Of a stretch of DNA of 64,000 bases, positions 21,735 through 31,611 are shown one piece after another. Position numbers and translations under genes: made by a program. The notes under the pieces were generated by a model that saw nothing but the letters and a program-made list of their open reading frames with translations, ran no database searches and was not told the DNA's origin. The first letter of the stretch is position 1. Each line of letters starts with the position of its first letter. Origin of the DNA: Bacteroidales bacterium (GTDB lineage Bacteria > Bacteroidota > Bacteroidia > Bacteroidales > F082); NCBI GenBank assembly GCA_016284305.1, contig JAEEON010000043.1, forward strand, positions 25,109 through 89,108, given 5' to 3'.

Positions 21735-24125
21735 TTATTCGACCTCCTGCCCGAGGATACTGTATTTTTTCCCGTTGATCAAAATGATGACCTGACCGTT
21801 CTCAAACACCTTCTGGACTTCATGATCCTGCGTCTCCTCAATTTCGATGATGCCGTAATTTGTTTTCATGATGGGTTCCGACCACACAATCTCTGATTCG
21901 CTGCCGTCGGCATACACCGAACTAAGACCATATCGATATTCCCCGTTGGTGATCGAGTTCCAGCTGGTGTCAATATAGGATGTGCCGACAACCCCATTGG
22001 CAAGCTTTACAGAATGACCTTCGCTATCCGATCGATAAATAGAGTAGTTGGCAATTTGTGCGTTTTGCCCGAGCAAGCTCTTGATTTCATAGATCCGAAT
22101 GATGCCCTCAACGGAGATGAACATGGCATCCTTGCCCTGGTACTTCCCTACGCAAGCACCATAATAGATCTCGCCTGTTCCGTCCAAAACGAGCAGTGGA
22201 CGGTCAAAGAGGATGTCGCGTTCAATGTCGTAGTCGTAAATGCCTGATTCTCTCAATAATAACAGATGTCCACTGCCATCCTTTTCAGAACAATAACCTG
22301 TCCCCATGAGGTAATCTGTTATTTTTGGACCGCTTTTGACCAAATGGCCTTGTCGATCATAAAGCCAGCTCTGATAGTCTTGGGAAAGCCAATAGCCATC
22401 GTTTGCTGGATCGTGGGTTATCGCTAAAAACCATCGGTCTATTGCGGTACTGTCGATGATCGTCTTGGTGTCAAGGTCTATTTGGTATAGGACGGATAGC
22501 GATTCTGTCTGTTGAAGGTGAAAACTATTCGCATAGAAATTGGTTCCATTGTATGATAGGGCGAAGATGTTGTCTGCCATTTCCAAGTTGAACGACTCCA
22601 CCAACTCCCCGTCCATGGTGTATTTTTCAAAGTTGAATGGCGGGTCATTCCATGATGCATAAGTGACGTAGATGTGCTCCCCGTCAGTGGCCAGGCCACT
22701 GGTCTCTCCCTGAACCTCGAACTGCTTCAAGAGTACCCATTCCGTGTCATCGGCAGTCCATGTCAGACGCACGTTGGGGCCGTTCGGATTGTTTTCTTCA
22801 GGGTCGTAACTGGCGGTGACATGATTGACCGGAATGCATGAGAAATTGGCTTCGATGTCGGAGATGTCATCCTCCACGGCAAAAGTGATGGAGAAATCGT
22901 TGGAGAGGAGCTGCCCGTCTCTCATCCACCAATAAAACTCATAACCCTCAGCTGGCATGGCTCTAAGGGTGCATCGATCGCCATAATGGTATTCACCGAT
23001 TCCTTCAACGGTACCTGCATTGGGCGGAAACATCGAGGCGGATACGACACACGGTTCATAATGTGGGTTGATGTCAAGCACAGCATAGTTGTTTGCGTTA
23101 AAATCATAGCCGTTTGGGTTCAGGTGCCCCAAGGAGAAATAGCCATTGCCATTGCCGCCCCATCCCCAGTTGAAATGAAACAGGTCGTTGCTGTCGTATC
23201 CGTCGCAGACAAAAGCGTGTCCGCCACTGCCAAACCCGTAATACAAGACAGGCTGCTGCTTGTCGAGGCACTGCTTGATCATGGATGTCCATGTTTCATC
23301 GTCGTAATCGCTCCGTCTCTCTAATCGTAGATGCCTTGAATAACTGAAATACCGAGCCAAGGCATCGGATGTTTTAGCTGAATTGGCATAGGAGCCGTCA
23401 GCACCATAGGACATGTCGATGGACACCCCGCAGTGGAACAACAAAGTTGCCACAGCCTCAATTTCAGTCGCACTTGAGCTCTCAGTAAGCGAATCGGGCA
23501 TGTGGTCCCAGTCGTACTGAGTGTTGCCAAAATCAATAAGATGCGGATACCCCGAGATGGTATAGGAGTGCGATCCCCAGCCAGTCGAGGGATAGCCCCA
23601 ATAATGCATGATCTGTCCCATGGCCACTGCAGCACAGCCCACCTCGGCATGTCCGCATGGGGCATTGGCAAAGGTTGGACAGAGACTGTTGTAATAACAC
23701 CCTTGATGCCATTTGTCCCTCAACAATGGCCCTATGTTTTGTGAGTTCCTGTCGTCAAAGGGCTTCTCGTTCAAGACCATAGGATGATCCATGCAATATT
23801 GGATTGTTGAAGCCATCTCTTGAATGTAGTCCTCCATCTGAATGGGAATGTCGTTGGGGTCAAAACGGCCTTCCGTAGAATAGCCGATGATGGGGGGCAC
23901 ACCATCGTCAGCGGCCACGATGACGAAACCGTTGTCGGTGTTGAAGATGTGGAACGCAGGAACGTTTTTCGCTGTGAGATAAGTGGTTGAAAGCTGTATA
24001 TTCTTTGTTTCCATGAATTTGGAGGCAATGGTCTTGGCAGTCTCCAAATCAATGGGATGGGCTCGTGAAACATCAAACAGGCCACAGAGGGCTAAACATA
24101 GGATTATAAACCTTTTAAATCTCAT
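21735..24125 (-). CDS. C10 family (streptopain-like) cysteine protease
   Basis: A secreted cysteine protease of 796 aa. It has a signal peptide (ending near VSRA), then an Spi-like propeptide (about residues 25-120: FHIFNTDNGFVIVAADD), and the C10 catalytic domain with Cys in VGCAAVAMGQ, His in GGHAFVCDGYD and the WGWGGNGNGYF tryptophan loop. The C-terminal half holds beta-rich repeats and ends ENGQVIILINGKKYSILGQE, the pattern of a type IX secretion sorting tail. So it probably reaches the cell surface or the medium. It overlaps the amidohydrolase gene by four bases and is the last gene of the operon starting at 27523. Confidence 0.85.
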   Translation of the reverse strand: MRFKRFIILCLALCGLFDVSRAHPIDLETAKTIASKFMETKNIQLSTTYLTAKNVPAFHIFNTDNGFVIVAADDGVPPIIGYSTEGRFDPNDIPIQMEDYIQEMASTIQYCMDHPMVLNEKPFDDRNSQNIGPLLRDKWHQGCYYNSLCPTFANAPCGHAEVGCAAVAMGQIMHYWGYPSTGWGSHSYTISGYPHLIDFGNTQYDWDHMPDSLTESSSATEIEAVATLLFHCGVSIDMSYGADGSYANSAKTSDALARYFSYSRHLRLERRSDYDDETWTSMIKQCLDKQQPVLYYGFGSGGHAFVCDGYDSNDLFHFNWGWGGNGNGYFSLGHLNPNGYDFNANNYAVLDINPHYEPCVVSASMFPPNAGTVEGIGEYHYGDRCTLRAMPAEGYEFYWWMRDGQLLSNDFSITFAVEDDISDIEANFSCIPVNHVTASYDPEENNPNGPNVRLTWTADDTEWVLLKQFEVQGETSGLATDGEHIYVTYASWNDPPFNFEKYTMDGELVESFNLEMADNIFALSYNGTNFYANSFHLQQTESLSVLYQIDLDTKTIIDSTAIDRWFLAITHDPANDGYWLSQDYQSWLYDRQGHLVKSGPKITDYLMGTGYCSEKDGSGHLLLLRESGIYDYDIERDILFDRPLLVLDGTGEIYYGACVGKYQGKDAMFISVEGIIRIYEIKSLLGQNAQIANYSIYRSDSEGHSVKLANGVVGTSYIDTSWNSITNGEYRYGLSSVYADGSESEIVWSEPIMKTNYGIIEIEETQDHEVQKVFENGQVIILINGKKYSILGQEVE

Positions 24126-25753
24126 TCGGATGTCTTGTTAGCAGCGGAAACATAGAACAGTTGTGTTTGAGGGATCTCGTTTTCCTCAATGGTCATGATG
24201 TCTTTTTCGAGGATGACGAAGTCAGCGTCTTTGCCCGTCTCAATACTTCCTTTTCGGTTTTCGAGGAAACATCCTTTGGCGACCCATATCGTGATGGATT
24301 GAAGGGCTTGTTCACGGGTTAGGGCGTTCTCCATCTGGAAACCTTCACTAGGTGTACCATCCGGGTGTTTGCGAGCCACGGCAGCATAAAAAGTGAGGAG
24401 GGGACTGATGTCTTCGATGGGGAAGTCGGTGCCGTTGACGACCCAGCCGTTCTGTTGGAGCAGTCGTTGATAGGCGTAGGCGTTCTTGATGCGCTCTGCC
24501 CCTAATCGTTCATCGGCCCAGTCCATGTCAGAGGTGCAGTGGGTGGTTTGGATGGAGGGGATGACCGCATAGTCATGATAACGCTGGAAGTCGTCATCGG
24601 CGACCACTTGCGAGTGCTCTATGCGCCAACGTAGGTCGTTGTTGCTTTTCAGGAACTCGGAATAGATGTCGAGGATATGTCGCACACCGCCGTCGCCAAT
24701 GGCATGGCAGCAGACCTGATAGCCGGATTCCATGGCTTTCTGGCAGACGTGACGGTAGAACGCATCGCTCTCAAGTACCAAGCCACTGGTCTGCGGAGCA
24801 TCGGCGTACGGTTCGATGAGCTTGGCGCCACGGGAACCCAAAGCACCGTCGGCGTAGATCTTCACGCTGCGGACGGTGAGCTTGTCTTTGTCGATAACAC
24901 CTTGACTCATAAAGTGATCCATGGTCTCGTCATCGGGGTTGACCATCGCATTGACATGGATGGTGAGGTCCCCGGCTTGCTGCAAGCTGTCGATGAGCTC
25001 GATGGATTCGATGTCCAACCCGGCATCGGTGACGCTGGTCAAACCTACAGCGAAACAGTTCTCTTGCGCTTTCAGGAGTGCCTTGATGCGTTGATCTTTG
25101 TTCATGGAGGGCACCAACGACTTGGCCAGGTCGGCGATGTTGTCGAGCAACACGCCTGTGCATCGTCCGTTTTTCACGATGGCCATGCCTCCATCCATCT
25201 TGAAGTTTTGGTCGATGCCGGCGAGTGACAGCACCTCTTTTGAGACGAGAACGGCGTGGCCATCGACACGGGTCAACAAGACCATCCTGCCGGGGAATGC
25301 CTCTGCTAGTCGTTCATTGTCAGGGAACTCAGCGCCTTCCCAGAGGTTCTGGTCCCAGCCGCGTCCCAGAAGCCATTCGGCAGGGTAGAGGCTGTCGTGG
25401 ACCTTCAGCCGTTCGATGACCTCGTCATAAGAACGACAATCTTTGAGGTCGGCCCAACGGATCAAGTTCTCGCCATAGCCGGAGAAATGACTATGCCCAT
25501 CCATGAAGCCAGGATAGACTGGACGGCCTTGCGCGTCAATCGTTTTCGGAGCGACGTATTGGTTCATGATCTCGTCCTCGTCGCCCACAGCAATAAACTT
25601 TCCGTCTTTTACAGCAAACGCTTCAGCCTTGCTGAACTCAGTATCAACAGTATAGATGTTAGCGTTGTGAACGATGAGGTCCACCGCTTTTTTCGAAGTG
25701 CAAGATGACATCATAAGGATAGTTGTTAAAATCACAAAATAGCCAAATCTCAT
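24122..25753 (-). CDS. YtcJ-like amidohydrolase, lipoprotein
   Basis: A metal-dependent amidohydrolase of the YtcJ/Amidohydro_3 type, 543 aa, with a lipoprotein signal (ILMMSSC). The TIM-barrel metal ligands are visible in GFMDGHSHFSGYG (HxH), the CHAIGDGG segment and WRIEHSQ. YADGALGSRGA is a family hallmark, and GTDFPIEDISP carries the last catalytic Asp. The substrate is unknown; the family hydrolyses amides such as N-acyl or formyl groups. The ATG at 25753 gives the signal and leaves a 22-base gap to the ABC gene. The stop overlaps the C10 protease start by four bases. Confidence 0.85.
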   Translation of the reverse strand: MRFGYFVILTTILMMSSCTSKKAVDLIVHNANIYTVDTEFSKAEAFAVKDGKFIAVGDEDEIMNQYVAPKTIDAQGRPVYPGFMDGHSHFSGYGENLIRWADLKDCRSYDEVIERLKVHDSLYPAEWLLGRGWDQNLWEGAEFPDNERLAEAFPGRMVLLTRVDGHAVLVSKEVLSLAGIDQNFKMDGGMAIVKNGRCTGVLLDNIADLAKSLVPSMNKDQRIKALLKAQENCFAVGLTSVTDAGLDIESIELIDSLQQAGDLTIHVNAMVNPDDETMDHFMSQGVIDKDKLTVRSVKIYADGALGSRGAKLIEPYADAPQTSGLVLESDAFYRHVCQKAMESGYQVCCHAIGDGGVRHILDIYSEFLKSNNDLRWRIEHSQVVADDDFQRYHDYAVIPSIQTTHCTSDMDWADERLGAERIKNAYAYQRLLQQNGWVVNGTDFPIEDISPLLTFYAAVARKHPDGTPSEGFQMENALTREQALQSITIWVAKGCFLENRKGSIETGKDADFVILEKDIMTIEENEIPQTQLFYVSAANKTSE

Positions 25754-25775
25754 GTTTAAAAGGTTTTCAATTTTA

Positions 25776-26486
25776 TTATTCAACTTCAAAAATCTTTCCT
25801 TCCAGCTCCTCCGGAGTTCCTACGAGCAAAGGACGACCTTTGCCGACGACCCACATCTTTTCGCAATGTTTCATCAACAGTTCAAGGTCGTGAGAGCTAT
25901 AGAGGATGGTCTTGCCTTCCTCCTTGGCCAGCCGGGCAATCAACAACATCAGTTCCACTTTGCTGGGATAATCCAAAAACGCTGTGGGCTCGTCCATATA
26001 GATGATGGGCGTGTCCTGGACCAATGCCTTCGCAATCATCACCTTCTGTTTTTCTCCGTCACTCAACGAAACGAAGTCTCTGTCAATCAATGGCAAAATG
26101 CCAGTTACCTGAAGTTTCGATTCAATCATGGAGTAATCCTCATCGTTGAGTTTGGCCATCAATCCCGAATGGGGATAACGTCCGGCGGCGACGATGTCGA
26201 AGACGCTGAGGAAGAGGTCGTCGGGCTTCTCAGTGAGGACCAGGCTGAACAGCCTGGCGCGTTCGTTGCTGGTATAGTCCTCCAATGGCTTTCCACATAA
26301 CTCGATGCTGCCACTGACGGGTTTCAAGTTGCCTGTCAAGGTCTTGAACAAGGTGGTCTTGCCACTGCCGTTGGCACCGACCAAAGCCACATGCTCGCCC
26401 TCGAACAAACTCACATCGATGGCGGGAAACAAGGCTTTACCCTTGTATCCAATCTGTAAGCCGTTGGTTTTCAACACTTCTTTCAT
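25776..26486 (-). CDS. ABC transporter ATPase (iron-siderophore/cobalamin type)
   Basis: Cytoplasmic ATPase of a type II ABC importer, 236 aa. It shows Walker A GANGSGKTT, the Q-loop region LVLTEKPDD, signature SLSDGEKQKV, Walker B IIYMDEPTAFLD and the H-loop YSSHDLE. It pairs with the FecCD-type permease encoded just upstream (four-base overlap). No periplasmic binding protein or TonB receptor is encoded alongside, so the substrate (iron chelate, heme or cobalamin) cannot be fixed. Confidence 0.9.
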   Translation of the reverse strand: MKEVLKTNGLQIGYKGKALFPAIDVSLFEGEHVALVGANGSGKTTLFKTLTGNLKPVSGSIELCGKPLEDYTSNERARLFSLVLTEKPDDLFLSVFDIVAAGRYPHSGLMAKLNDEDYSMIESKLQVTGILPLIDRDFVSLSDGEKQKVMIAKALVQDTPIIYMDEPTAFLDYPSKVELMLLIARLAKEEGKTILYSSHDLELLMKHCEKMWVVGKGRPLLVGTPEELEGKIFEVE

Positions 26487-27523
26487 TTCTGCAGGACCTT
26501 TTGACGATGGAAGATGACATAAATCACGATGGGTGCACCGATGAGTGCGGTGACCGAGTTGATGGGCAGGTTGCCGTCGAAGCCAGGCAGTCGTGCGATG
26601 AGGTTGCAGAGCAACGCCAAGTCCATGCCGATGGCTGCTGTGGCAGGCAACAGCACGAAGTGATTGCTGGTGTGATAGGTGAACCTGGCCAAGTGTGGAA
26701 CTGCCAACCCGATGAAGGCGATGGGACCGCAGAAAGCAGTGATGACAGCCATCAGAAAGCCAGATACCAAGATGGTTAACAAGCTGGCTCTACGTATGTT
26801 GAGTCCCAGATTCTCCGCATAACGTTCCCCTAAAAGCAAGAGGTTCAATGATTTGGATAACAGAAATGCTAGGATGGCACCCACGCTGATAGTCAAGGCG
26901 AGATAAAGGAGTTGCGACTTGCCCACGTTGGAGAAACTGCCAAAACCCCAGATGACAAAGGTGTGGACGTCCTCTTTTTGGCTGAAGAACTTGAGCACGT
27001 CGGTGATGGACCCTGCGATATAGGCAATCATGATGCCTACTAGGATTAAGCTGACCATGCTCTTCAGCCTTGAACTCAGTGCAAGGATGAGCAAAAGCAC
27101 CAGGAAGGCTCCGGCGAAGGCGGCGATGGTGACCCCGATGGTCGTCCAACCAGGCAGGGTGCTGACAGCCATCCCGCTGAGATGTCCGGTGAGCAGCACC
27201 ACCAAGGCCACGCCAAGGCTGGCTCCAGAAGAGATGCCGAGGATGGATGGGTCGGCCAGGGGGTTGCGAAACAAGGTCTGCATCAGCAGGCCCGACACCG
27301 ACAGTCCGATGCCAGCAAACAACGCGGTGACAGCTTGAGGCAAACGGTATTCGAGGATGATGGTCCGGAAGGTCTCTTCGCCATGGCCGACCACGGCATC
27401 CCAGAAGTCGCTCAAGGGTATCGTCACGCTGCCGACGGTCAGGTTCAAAGCAAAAAGCACCACGCCTACCAGAAGGATCAGGAGGGTGGGAGCCCAAGCT
27501 CGTGTCGTCGTTTTCGTTCTCAT
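26483..27523 (-). CDS. FecCD-family ABC permease
   Basis: Inner-membrane permease of 346 aa with about ten helices. FecCD hallmarks are the EYRLPQAVTALFAGIGLSVSG start, NPLADPSILGISSGASLG, GERYAENLGL and GPIAFIGLAVPHLAR. It should form a homodimer with two copies of the ATPase encoded next. It is the first gene of the minus-strand operon, with a TATCTTTG box eight or so bases upstream, so the leader is very short. Confidence 0.9.
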   Translation of the reverse strand: MRTKTTTRAWAPTLLILLVGVVLFALNLTVGSVTIPLSDFWDAVVGHGEETFRTIILEYRLPQAVTALFAGIGLSVSGLLMQTLFRNPLADPSILGISSGASLGVALVVLLTGHLSGMAVSTLPGWTTIGVTIAAFAGAFLVLLLILALSSRLKSMVSLILVGIMIAYIAGSITDVLKFFSQKEDVHTFVIWGFGSFSNVGKSQLLYLALTISVGAILAFLLSKSLNLLLLGERYAENLGLNIRRASLLTILVSGFLMAVITAFCGPIAFIGLAVPHLARFTYHTSNHFVLLPATAAIGMDLALLCNLIARLPGFDGNLPINSVTALIGAPIVIYVIFHRQKVLQK

Positions 27524-27530
27524 GACGATG

Positions 27531-27539
27531 CAAAGATAG
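27531..27539 (-). promoter_or_regulatory. -7 element TATCTTTG for the permease operon
   Basis: Minus-strand TATCTTTGC close to the ATG of the permease; transcription may begin almost at the start codon. Confidence 0.55.
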
Positions 27540-27581
27540 AATAAAATCTCGCTTATTGATGCGTGATATGTTTTTTCTCAG

Positions 27582-27589
27582 TATCTTTG
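27582..27589 (+). promoter_or_regulatory. -7 element TATCTTTG for the mutL-uvrB operon
   Basis: TATCTTTGC 24 bases before the ATG at 27613. Confidence 0.65.
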
Positions 27590-27612
27590 CAGATTGTTAA
27601 CACTTAAAGGAA

Positions 27613-27921
27613 ATGGCTTTCTTCTATAAACACAAACCCAAGGGATTCAATTATATCCCTCGCTACTACGACCCAGAAAAAGAGGCGTGGGAGAAGAAAA
27701 AAGCTGAGGCGGGTCTCAATTCCAACTTGAGCCACGAGGAGCAGCTCCGTCTGGAGATGCGTAAGAAATGGGGTGTCGATAAGAATACCGAAGACCCTTC
27801 AGAGCGTCGTGCCAAGACGGTGCGCACCCTCATCATCGTGGCCGTTGTGGCGGTCGCCTTCTACTACATCTTCTGCACTCCGATGCTGACTAACATCATC
27901 TCTGGCCTGATGGGCAAATGA
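27613..27921 (+). CDS. Small conserved membrane protein upstream of mutL
   Basis: A 102-aa protein with a basic, tyrosine-rich N-terminus (FYKHKPKGFNYIPRYYDPEK), a charged middle (LSHEEQLRLEMRKKWG) and one C-terminal membrane helix (TLIIVAVVAVAFYYIF). Proteins of this shape sit next to mutL in other Bacteroidales genomes, as far as I recall; no function is known. It is the first gene of the operon and is followed by mutL after eight bases. Confidence 0.7.
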   Translation: MAFFYKHKPKGFNYIPRYYDPEKEAWEKKKAEAGLNSNLSHEEQLRLEMRKKWGVDKNTEDPSERRAKTVRTLIIVAVVAVAFYYIFCTPMLTNIISGLMGK

Positions 27922-27928
27922 CACGCTT

Positions 27929-29761
27929 ATGCTTGACGTGATCAAATTGCTTCCGGACAGTGTAGCCAACCAGATCGCTGCGGGCGAGGTCATCCAACGT
28001 CCCGCCTCGGCGGTCAAAGAGTTGTTGGAGAACGCCATGGATGCCGGTGCCACCCAGATCGACCTAGTGGTCAAGGACGCGGGCAAGGCCATGATCATGG
28101 TCGTGGACAACGGCTGTGGCATGTCGGAGACCGATGCGCGTCTTTGCTTCGAACGTCATGCGACCTCCAAAATCAGCAAGGCCGAGGATCTGTTCTCCAT
28201 CCGCACCATGGGCTTCCGTGGCGAAGCCCTCGCCAGCATCGCGGCCATCGCACAGGTGGAGCTTAAGACGCGACGCAAAGAAGACGAGGTGGGGGTGAAG
28301 ATCATCAACGAGGGCTCCGTCGTCAAGGAACAGACCCTGGTGCCGATGTCGCCTGGAACGTCGTTCATCGTCAAGAATCTCTTCTTCAACGTGCCGGCAC
28401 GACGCAACTTCCTGAAGTCGGCCGTCGCCGAGATGCGCCATGTTGTGGAAGAGTTTACCCGTGTGGCCCTCATGAATCCCGAGATCGGATTCTCGCTGAT
28501 TAGCGACGGGAAAGAACTCTATCACCTCTATCCAGGCAACCTCAAGCAACGCATCATGGGACTTTTCGGTAACAGCTACGACGAGAAACTTCTGCCAGTC
28601 AACCAGGAGACGGATCGCGTCAGCATCCATGGCTATATCGTGAAAGCCGAATTCGCCAAGAAGACCCGCGGAGAACAGTATTTCTTCGTCAACAGGCGCT
28701 ACATCAAGCATCCCTACCTGCATCATGCCATCGAGAATGCCTTCATGGAGATGATCCCCAAGGACAGCTTCCCGGGCTATTTCCTGAATATCGTGGTCGA
28801 TCCTGCCGACATCGACGTCAACATCCATCCCACCAAGACGGAGGTCAACTTCATCGACGTCAAGCTGGTGTATGCCATCCTCCATGCCGCAGTGCGTAAA
28901 GCCATCGGTCAACATAACCTCTCGCCGTTGATCGACTTCGACCAACCCACCGACCTCAACATCGACTTCGGCGAGGTGGTGAAGTCGTCGAACCCGCTCA
29001 TCCAACCTTCGATTCCCATCGACCCAACCTACAATCCTTTCCGGCAAAAAGGGGAGTTCTCCCATAGCTCGTTTGGAGGCATGAGACCCTCGGCGAAAAA
29101 CGGCGATCCGGGTGATTGGAGACTGCTTTATGGCGAAAGGACTGACCTGACGGAGGAATCGTCGGAATCCTCAGAGCCTATAGCCCCGACCCCGAAAAAA
29201 AGCCAGTATCTCCAGTTGAATCAAAGCTATATCGTCTCCACCGTAAAGTCGGGAATCCTCATCATCGACCAACATCTGGCACATTACCGCATCCTCTTCG
29301 AGAAGTTCTTGAAAGAGATGGATAACAGTACCGGACAGTCGCAACAGGAACTGTTTCCCCAGCCGTTCACGATGAACGTCAACGACGCCTCCATGCTGCA
29401 CGAGATGCTGCCCGAGCTGCAGAGTGTGGGCTTCGCCATCGAACAGGTCAACGCCACTACCTTCGTCATCAACGGCACTCCTGCCGACCTTAATGGAAGC
29501 GACCCCGTGGCGCTGGTGGAGAAGATGCTCGACAACTTCAAGATCAACCGCTCCGACTTGCAACTGGAGCGTAAGTTGGGCATCGCCAAGACCATGGCCT
29601 CGCAACTGTCCGTGAAATCGGCAACTTCGCTGTCGGAGATGGAAATGGAAAACATCGTCGATCAGCTTTTCGGCTGTACCGTAGCCGAGATTGCACCCGA
29701 CGGAAAAAAGATATACACTATTATTAATATTGATGAACTAACCCAAAAACTGAACAACTGA
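27929..29761 (+). CDS. mutL: DNA mismatch repair protein MutL
   Basis: MutL of 610 aa, the mismatch-repair matchmaker ATPase. The GHKL ATPase motifs are present: ELLENAMDAGAT (motif I), VVDNGCGM (motif II) and RHATSKI...TMGFRGEALASI (motif III). PARRNFLKS and NIHPTKTEV complete the N-terminal domain. The C-terminal dimerisation domain begins near residue 425 (SQYLQLNQSYIVSTV). The canonical endonuclease motif DQHAAHER is here DQHLAHYR, so endonuclease activity is uncertain. Confidence 0.95.
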   Translation: MLDVIKLLPDSVANQIAAGEVIQRPASAVKELLENAMDAGATQIDLVVKDAGKAMIMVVDNGCGMSETDARLCFERHATSKISKAEDLFSIRTMGFRGEALASIAAIAQVELKTRRKEDEVGVKIINEGSVVKEQTLVPMSPGTSFIVKNLFFNVPARRNFLKSAVAEMRHVVEEFTRVALMNPEIGFSLISDGKELYHLYPGNLKQRIMGLFGNSYDEKLLPVNQETDRVSIHGYIVKAEFAKKTRGEQYFFVNRRYIKHPYLHHAIENAFMEMIPKDSFPGYFLNIVVDPADIDVNIHPTKTEVNFIDVKLVYAILHAAVRKAIGQHNLSPLIDFDQPTDLNIDFGEVVKSSNPLIQPSIPIDPTYNPFRQKGEFSHSSFGGMRPSAKNGDPGDWRLLYGERTDLTEESSESSEPIAPTPKKSQYLQLNQSYIVSTVKSGILIIDQHLAHYRILFEKFLKEMDNSTGQSQQELFPQPFTMNVNDASMLHEMLPELQSVGFAIEQVNATTFVINGTPADLNGSDPVALVEKMLDNFKINRSDLQLERKLGIAKTMASQLSVKSATSLSEMEMENIVDQLFGCTVAEIAPDGKKIYTIINIDELTQKLNN

Positions 29762-29776
29762 CCAACTGATTAACTC

Positions 29777-30469
29777 ATGAACTCCCAATACAGTCCTACC
29801 GGTTTTTCCTTCCTGCCCGTGGTGGTCAAAAACTTGCTGATCATCAACGGCATCTTGTTTTTGGCTGACTTGGTCATGCCCCGTTTTGGCATCGACCTCT
29901 CCAGCATCCTCGGCCTGCATTTCTTCATGGCCTCCGACTTCCATATCTATCAGATCTTCACCTACATGTTCATGCATGGCAACTTCACCCATCTGTTTTT
30001 CAACATGTTCGCTTTGTGGATGTTCGGAAATACCCTCGAAAACATTTGGGGCCCGAAACGTTTCTTGCTGTTTTACATCCTCTGTGGATTGGGCGCTGGA
30101 CTGATGCAGGAGGGAGTGCAATATATCGAGTATGTGGTGAAACTATCACAATATCAAACGGTTAATTTGGGAGGCGGGAATCTCATCCCCATGAGTCAAT
30201 ATCTCAATATGATGACGACGGTAGGTGCTTCAGGTGCCATTTATGGCTTGCTGTTGGCCTTTGGAATGATGTTTCCTAATTCGTTGATTTACTTGTATTT
30301 CTTCGTGCCTATCAAGGCTAAGTGGTTCGTCATCGGCTATGCTGTCATCGAGTTGCTGACGGGTGTCATGTCGGCAAGCGATGGTGTGGCGCATTTTGCT
30401 CACTTGGGCGGCATGCTGATGGGTTTGATTATCCTGCTGATTTGGAAAAAGAAAGGACGTCTTTACTGA
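29777..30469 (+). CDS. Rhomboid intramembrane serine protease
   Basis: A 230-aa rhomboid protease with six membrane helices. The catalytic Ser152 lies in GASGAIYG and the His209 in HFAHLGGMLMG. The HxxxN-type segment MHGNFTHLFFNMFALWMFG on the L1 loop is also conserved. It should cleave membrane-bound substrates in the inner membrane. It follows mutL by 15 bases and shares one base with the next start (TGATG). Confidence 0.93.
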   Translation: MNSQYSPTGFSFLPVVVKNLLIINGILFLADLVMPRFGIDLSSILGLHFFMASDFHIYQIFTYMFMHGNFTHLFFNMFALWMFGNTLENIWGPKRFLLFYILCGLGAGLMQEGVQYIEYVVKLSQYQTVNLGGGNLIPMSQYLNMMTTVGASGAIYGLLLAFGMMFPNSLIYLYFFVPIKAKWFVIGYAVIELLTGVMSASDGVAHFAHLGGMLMGLIILLIWKKKGRLY

Positions 30470-31611
30470 TGAGAGAACAAGATCGTAATGAACGGGTTGA
30501 ACGGCGAGAGCGCCGAGGGTTCTTCGGAAGGCTGATTGTGGGCCTTTTGACCTTTCTTGCGCTTATCGGATTGGTGGCGATGGCACTCAGTGTGTCGAGC
30601 AGCTACATCGACCCGATGAAGTTCGTGTGGGCTTCGTTTTTCGGCTTGGCCTTTTGGGAGATCTTGCTTTTCAACGCACTCATCTTAACCCTTTTGGTGC
30701 TGATGTGGTCGCGTAAGGCTTGGATTGCGGTCTTGGCCTTGTTGATTGCCGTGCCGGGCATCTTGAGGTCGTATTCCAACGGAAAGCCCAGCGAAGGAGG
30801 CAATATCCGCATCATGTCATACAATGTGCGCATATTCAAAGATTTATATGATAGTAAGAAGGATGCTTCCGATGTGGCTAATGGCATTGTGAGCATGGTG
30901 CGGGAAAACCATCCCGATGTACTTTGTATCCAGGAATTCGGCTATTTCCTGAGCAAAAAGGGGAGGCCGGAACTCATCAGAATCTTCGGTGATTTGACCG
31001 AGATGCCTTATCATTATTACCATAAGAAGGCATATTTCGGTGGCAATGTCATCTATTCGAAATATCCTATCAGTGCCATCAGCGACGATACGCATTTTGG
31101 TAAGGAAAACGACTATGGCGCTGTGGCTCAGATCGATGCGGGTAAAAAAGGGAAGTTTCTCGTTGTTTGCTCGCACCTGACCTCGTTTAAGTTGACTCAA
31201 GAGGAGATTTCCGTTCTTTCCGAGCCTGGCAACTCCAAAGAGGCAGTGCAAGAGTACGGGAAGTCGATCGTGGTCAAGCTGAGGAATGCCTATCGGCAAC
31301 GTAGTCTTCAGGTCAACCAGCTGTTGGCCGATATCCCCCATGACGGGCGTGCCATCCTTCTGTGCGGCGATTTCAACGACACCCCGCTGTCTTACACCTA
31401 CCATCAGATCAAGAAGGCCGGTTTCATCGATGGCTTTGTGGAGACGGGTAAAGGCATCGGCCATACTTATGCGGGTAAACTACCGCTGCTTCGTATCGAC
31501 TATATTTGGTGTAACGACCAAGTCCAGCCTATGAAGTTCAAGAGGCTGCGTTTCAAGGGGTCAGACCATTATCCGGTGATGTTGGATTTCAAGTTGAGCC
31601 ATGGAATTTAA
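30469..31611 (+). CDS. Endonuclease/exonuclease/phosphatase family membrane protein
   Basis: A 380-aa protein with three N-terminal membrane helices (about residues 20-105) and a C-terminal EEP domain. EEP motifs are ISYNVRIF-like MSYNVRIF, IQEFG (metal-binding Glu), LLCGDFNDTP (catalytic D-x-N) and GSDHYPV (catalytic His). Because it is membrane-tethered, the substrate could be a phospholipid headgroup or nucleic acid; this cannot be told from sequence. The start at 30469 overlaps the rhomboid stop. Its end overlaps uvrB by 11 bases. Confidence 0.88.
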   Translation: MREQDRNERVERRERRGFFGRLIVGLLTFLALIGLVAMALSVSSSYIDPMKFVWASFFGLAFWEILLFNALILTLLVLMWSRKAWIAVLALLIAVPGILRSYSNGKPSEGGNIRIMSYNVRIFKDLYDSKKDASDVANGIVSMVRENHPDVLCIQEFGYFLSKKGRPELIRIFGDLTEMPYHYYHKKAYFGGNVIYSKYPISAISDDTHFGKENDYGAVAQIDAGKKGKFLVVCSHLTSFKLTQEEISVLSEPGNSKEAVQEYGKSIVVKLRNAYRQRSLQVNQLLADIPHDGRAILLCGDFNDTPLSYTYHQIKKAGFIDGFVETGKGIGHTYAGKLPLLRIDYIWCNDQVQPMKFKRLRFKGSDHYPVMLDFKLSHGI

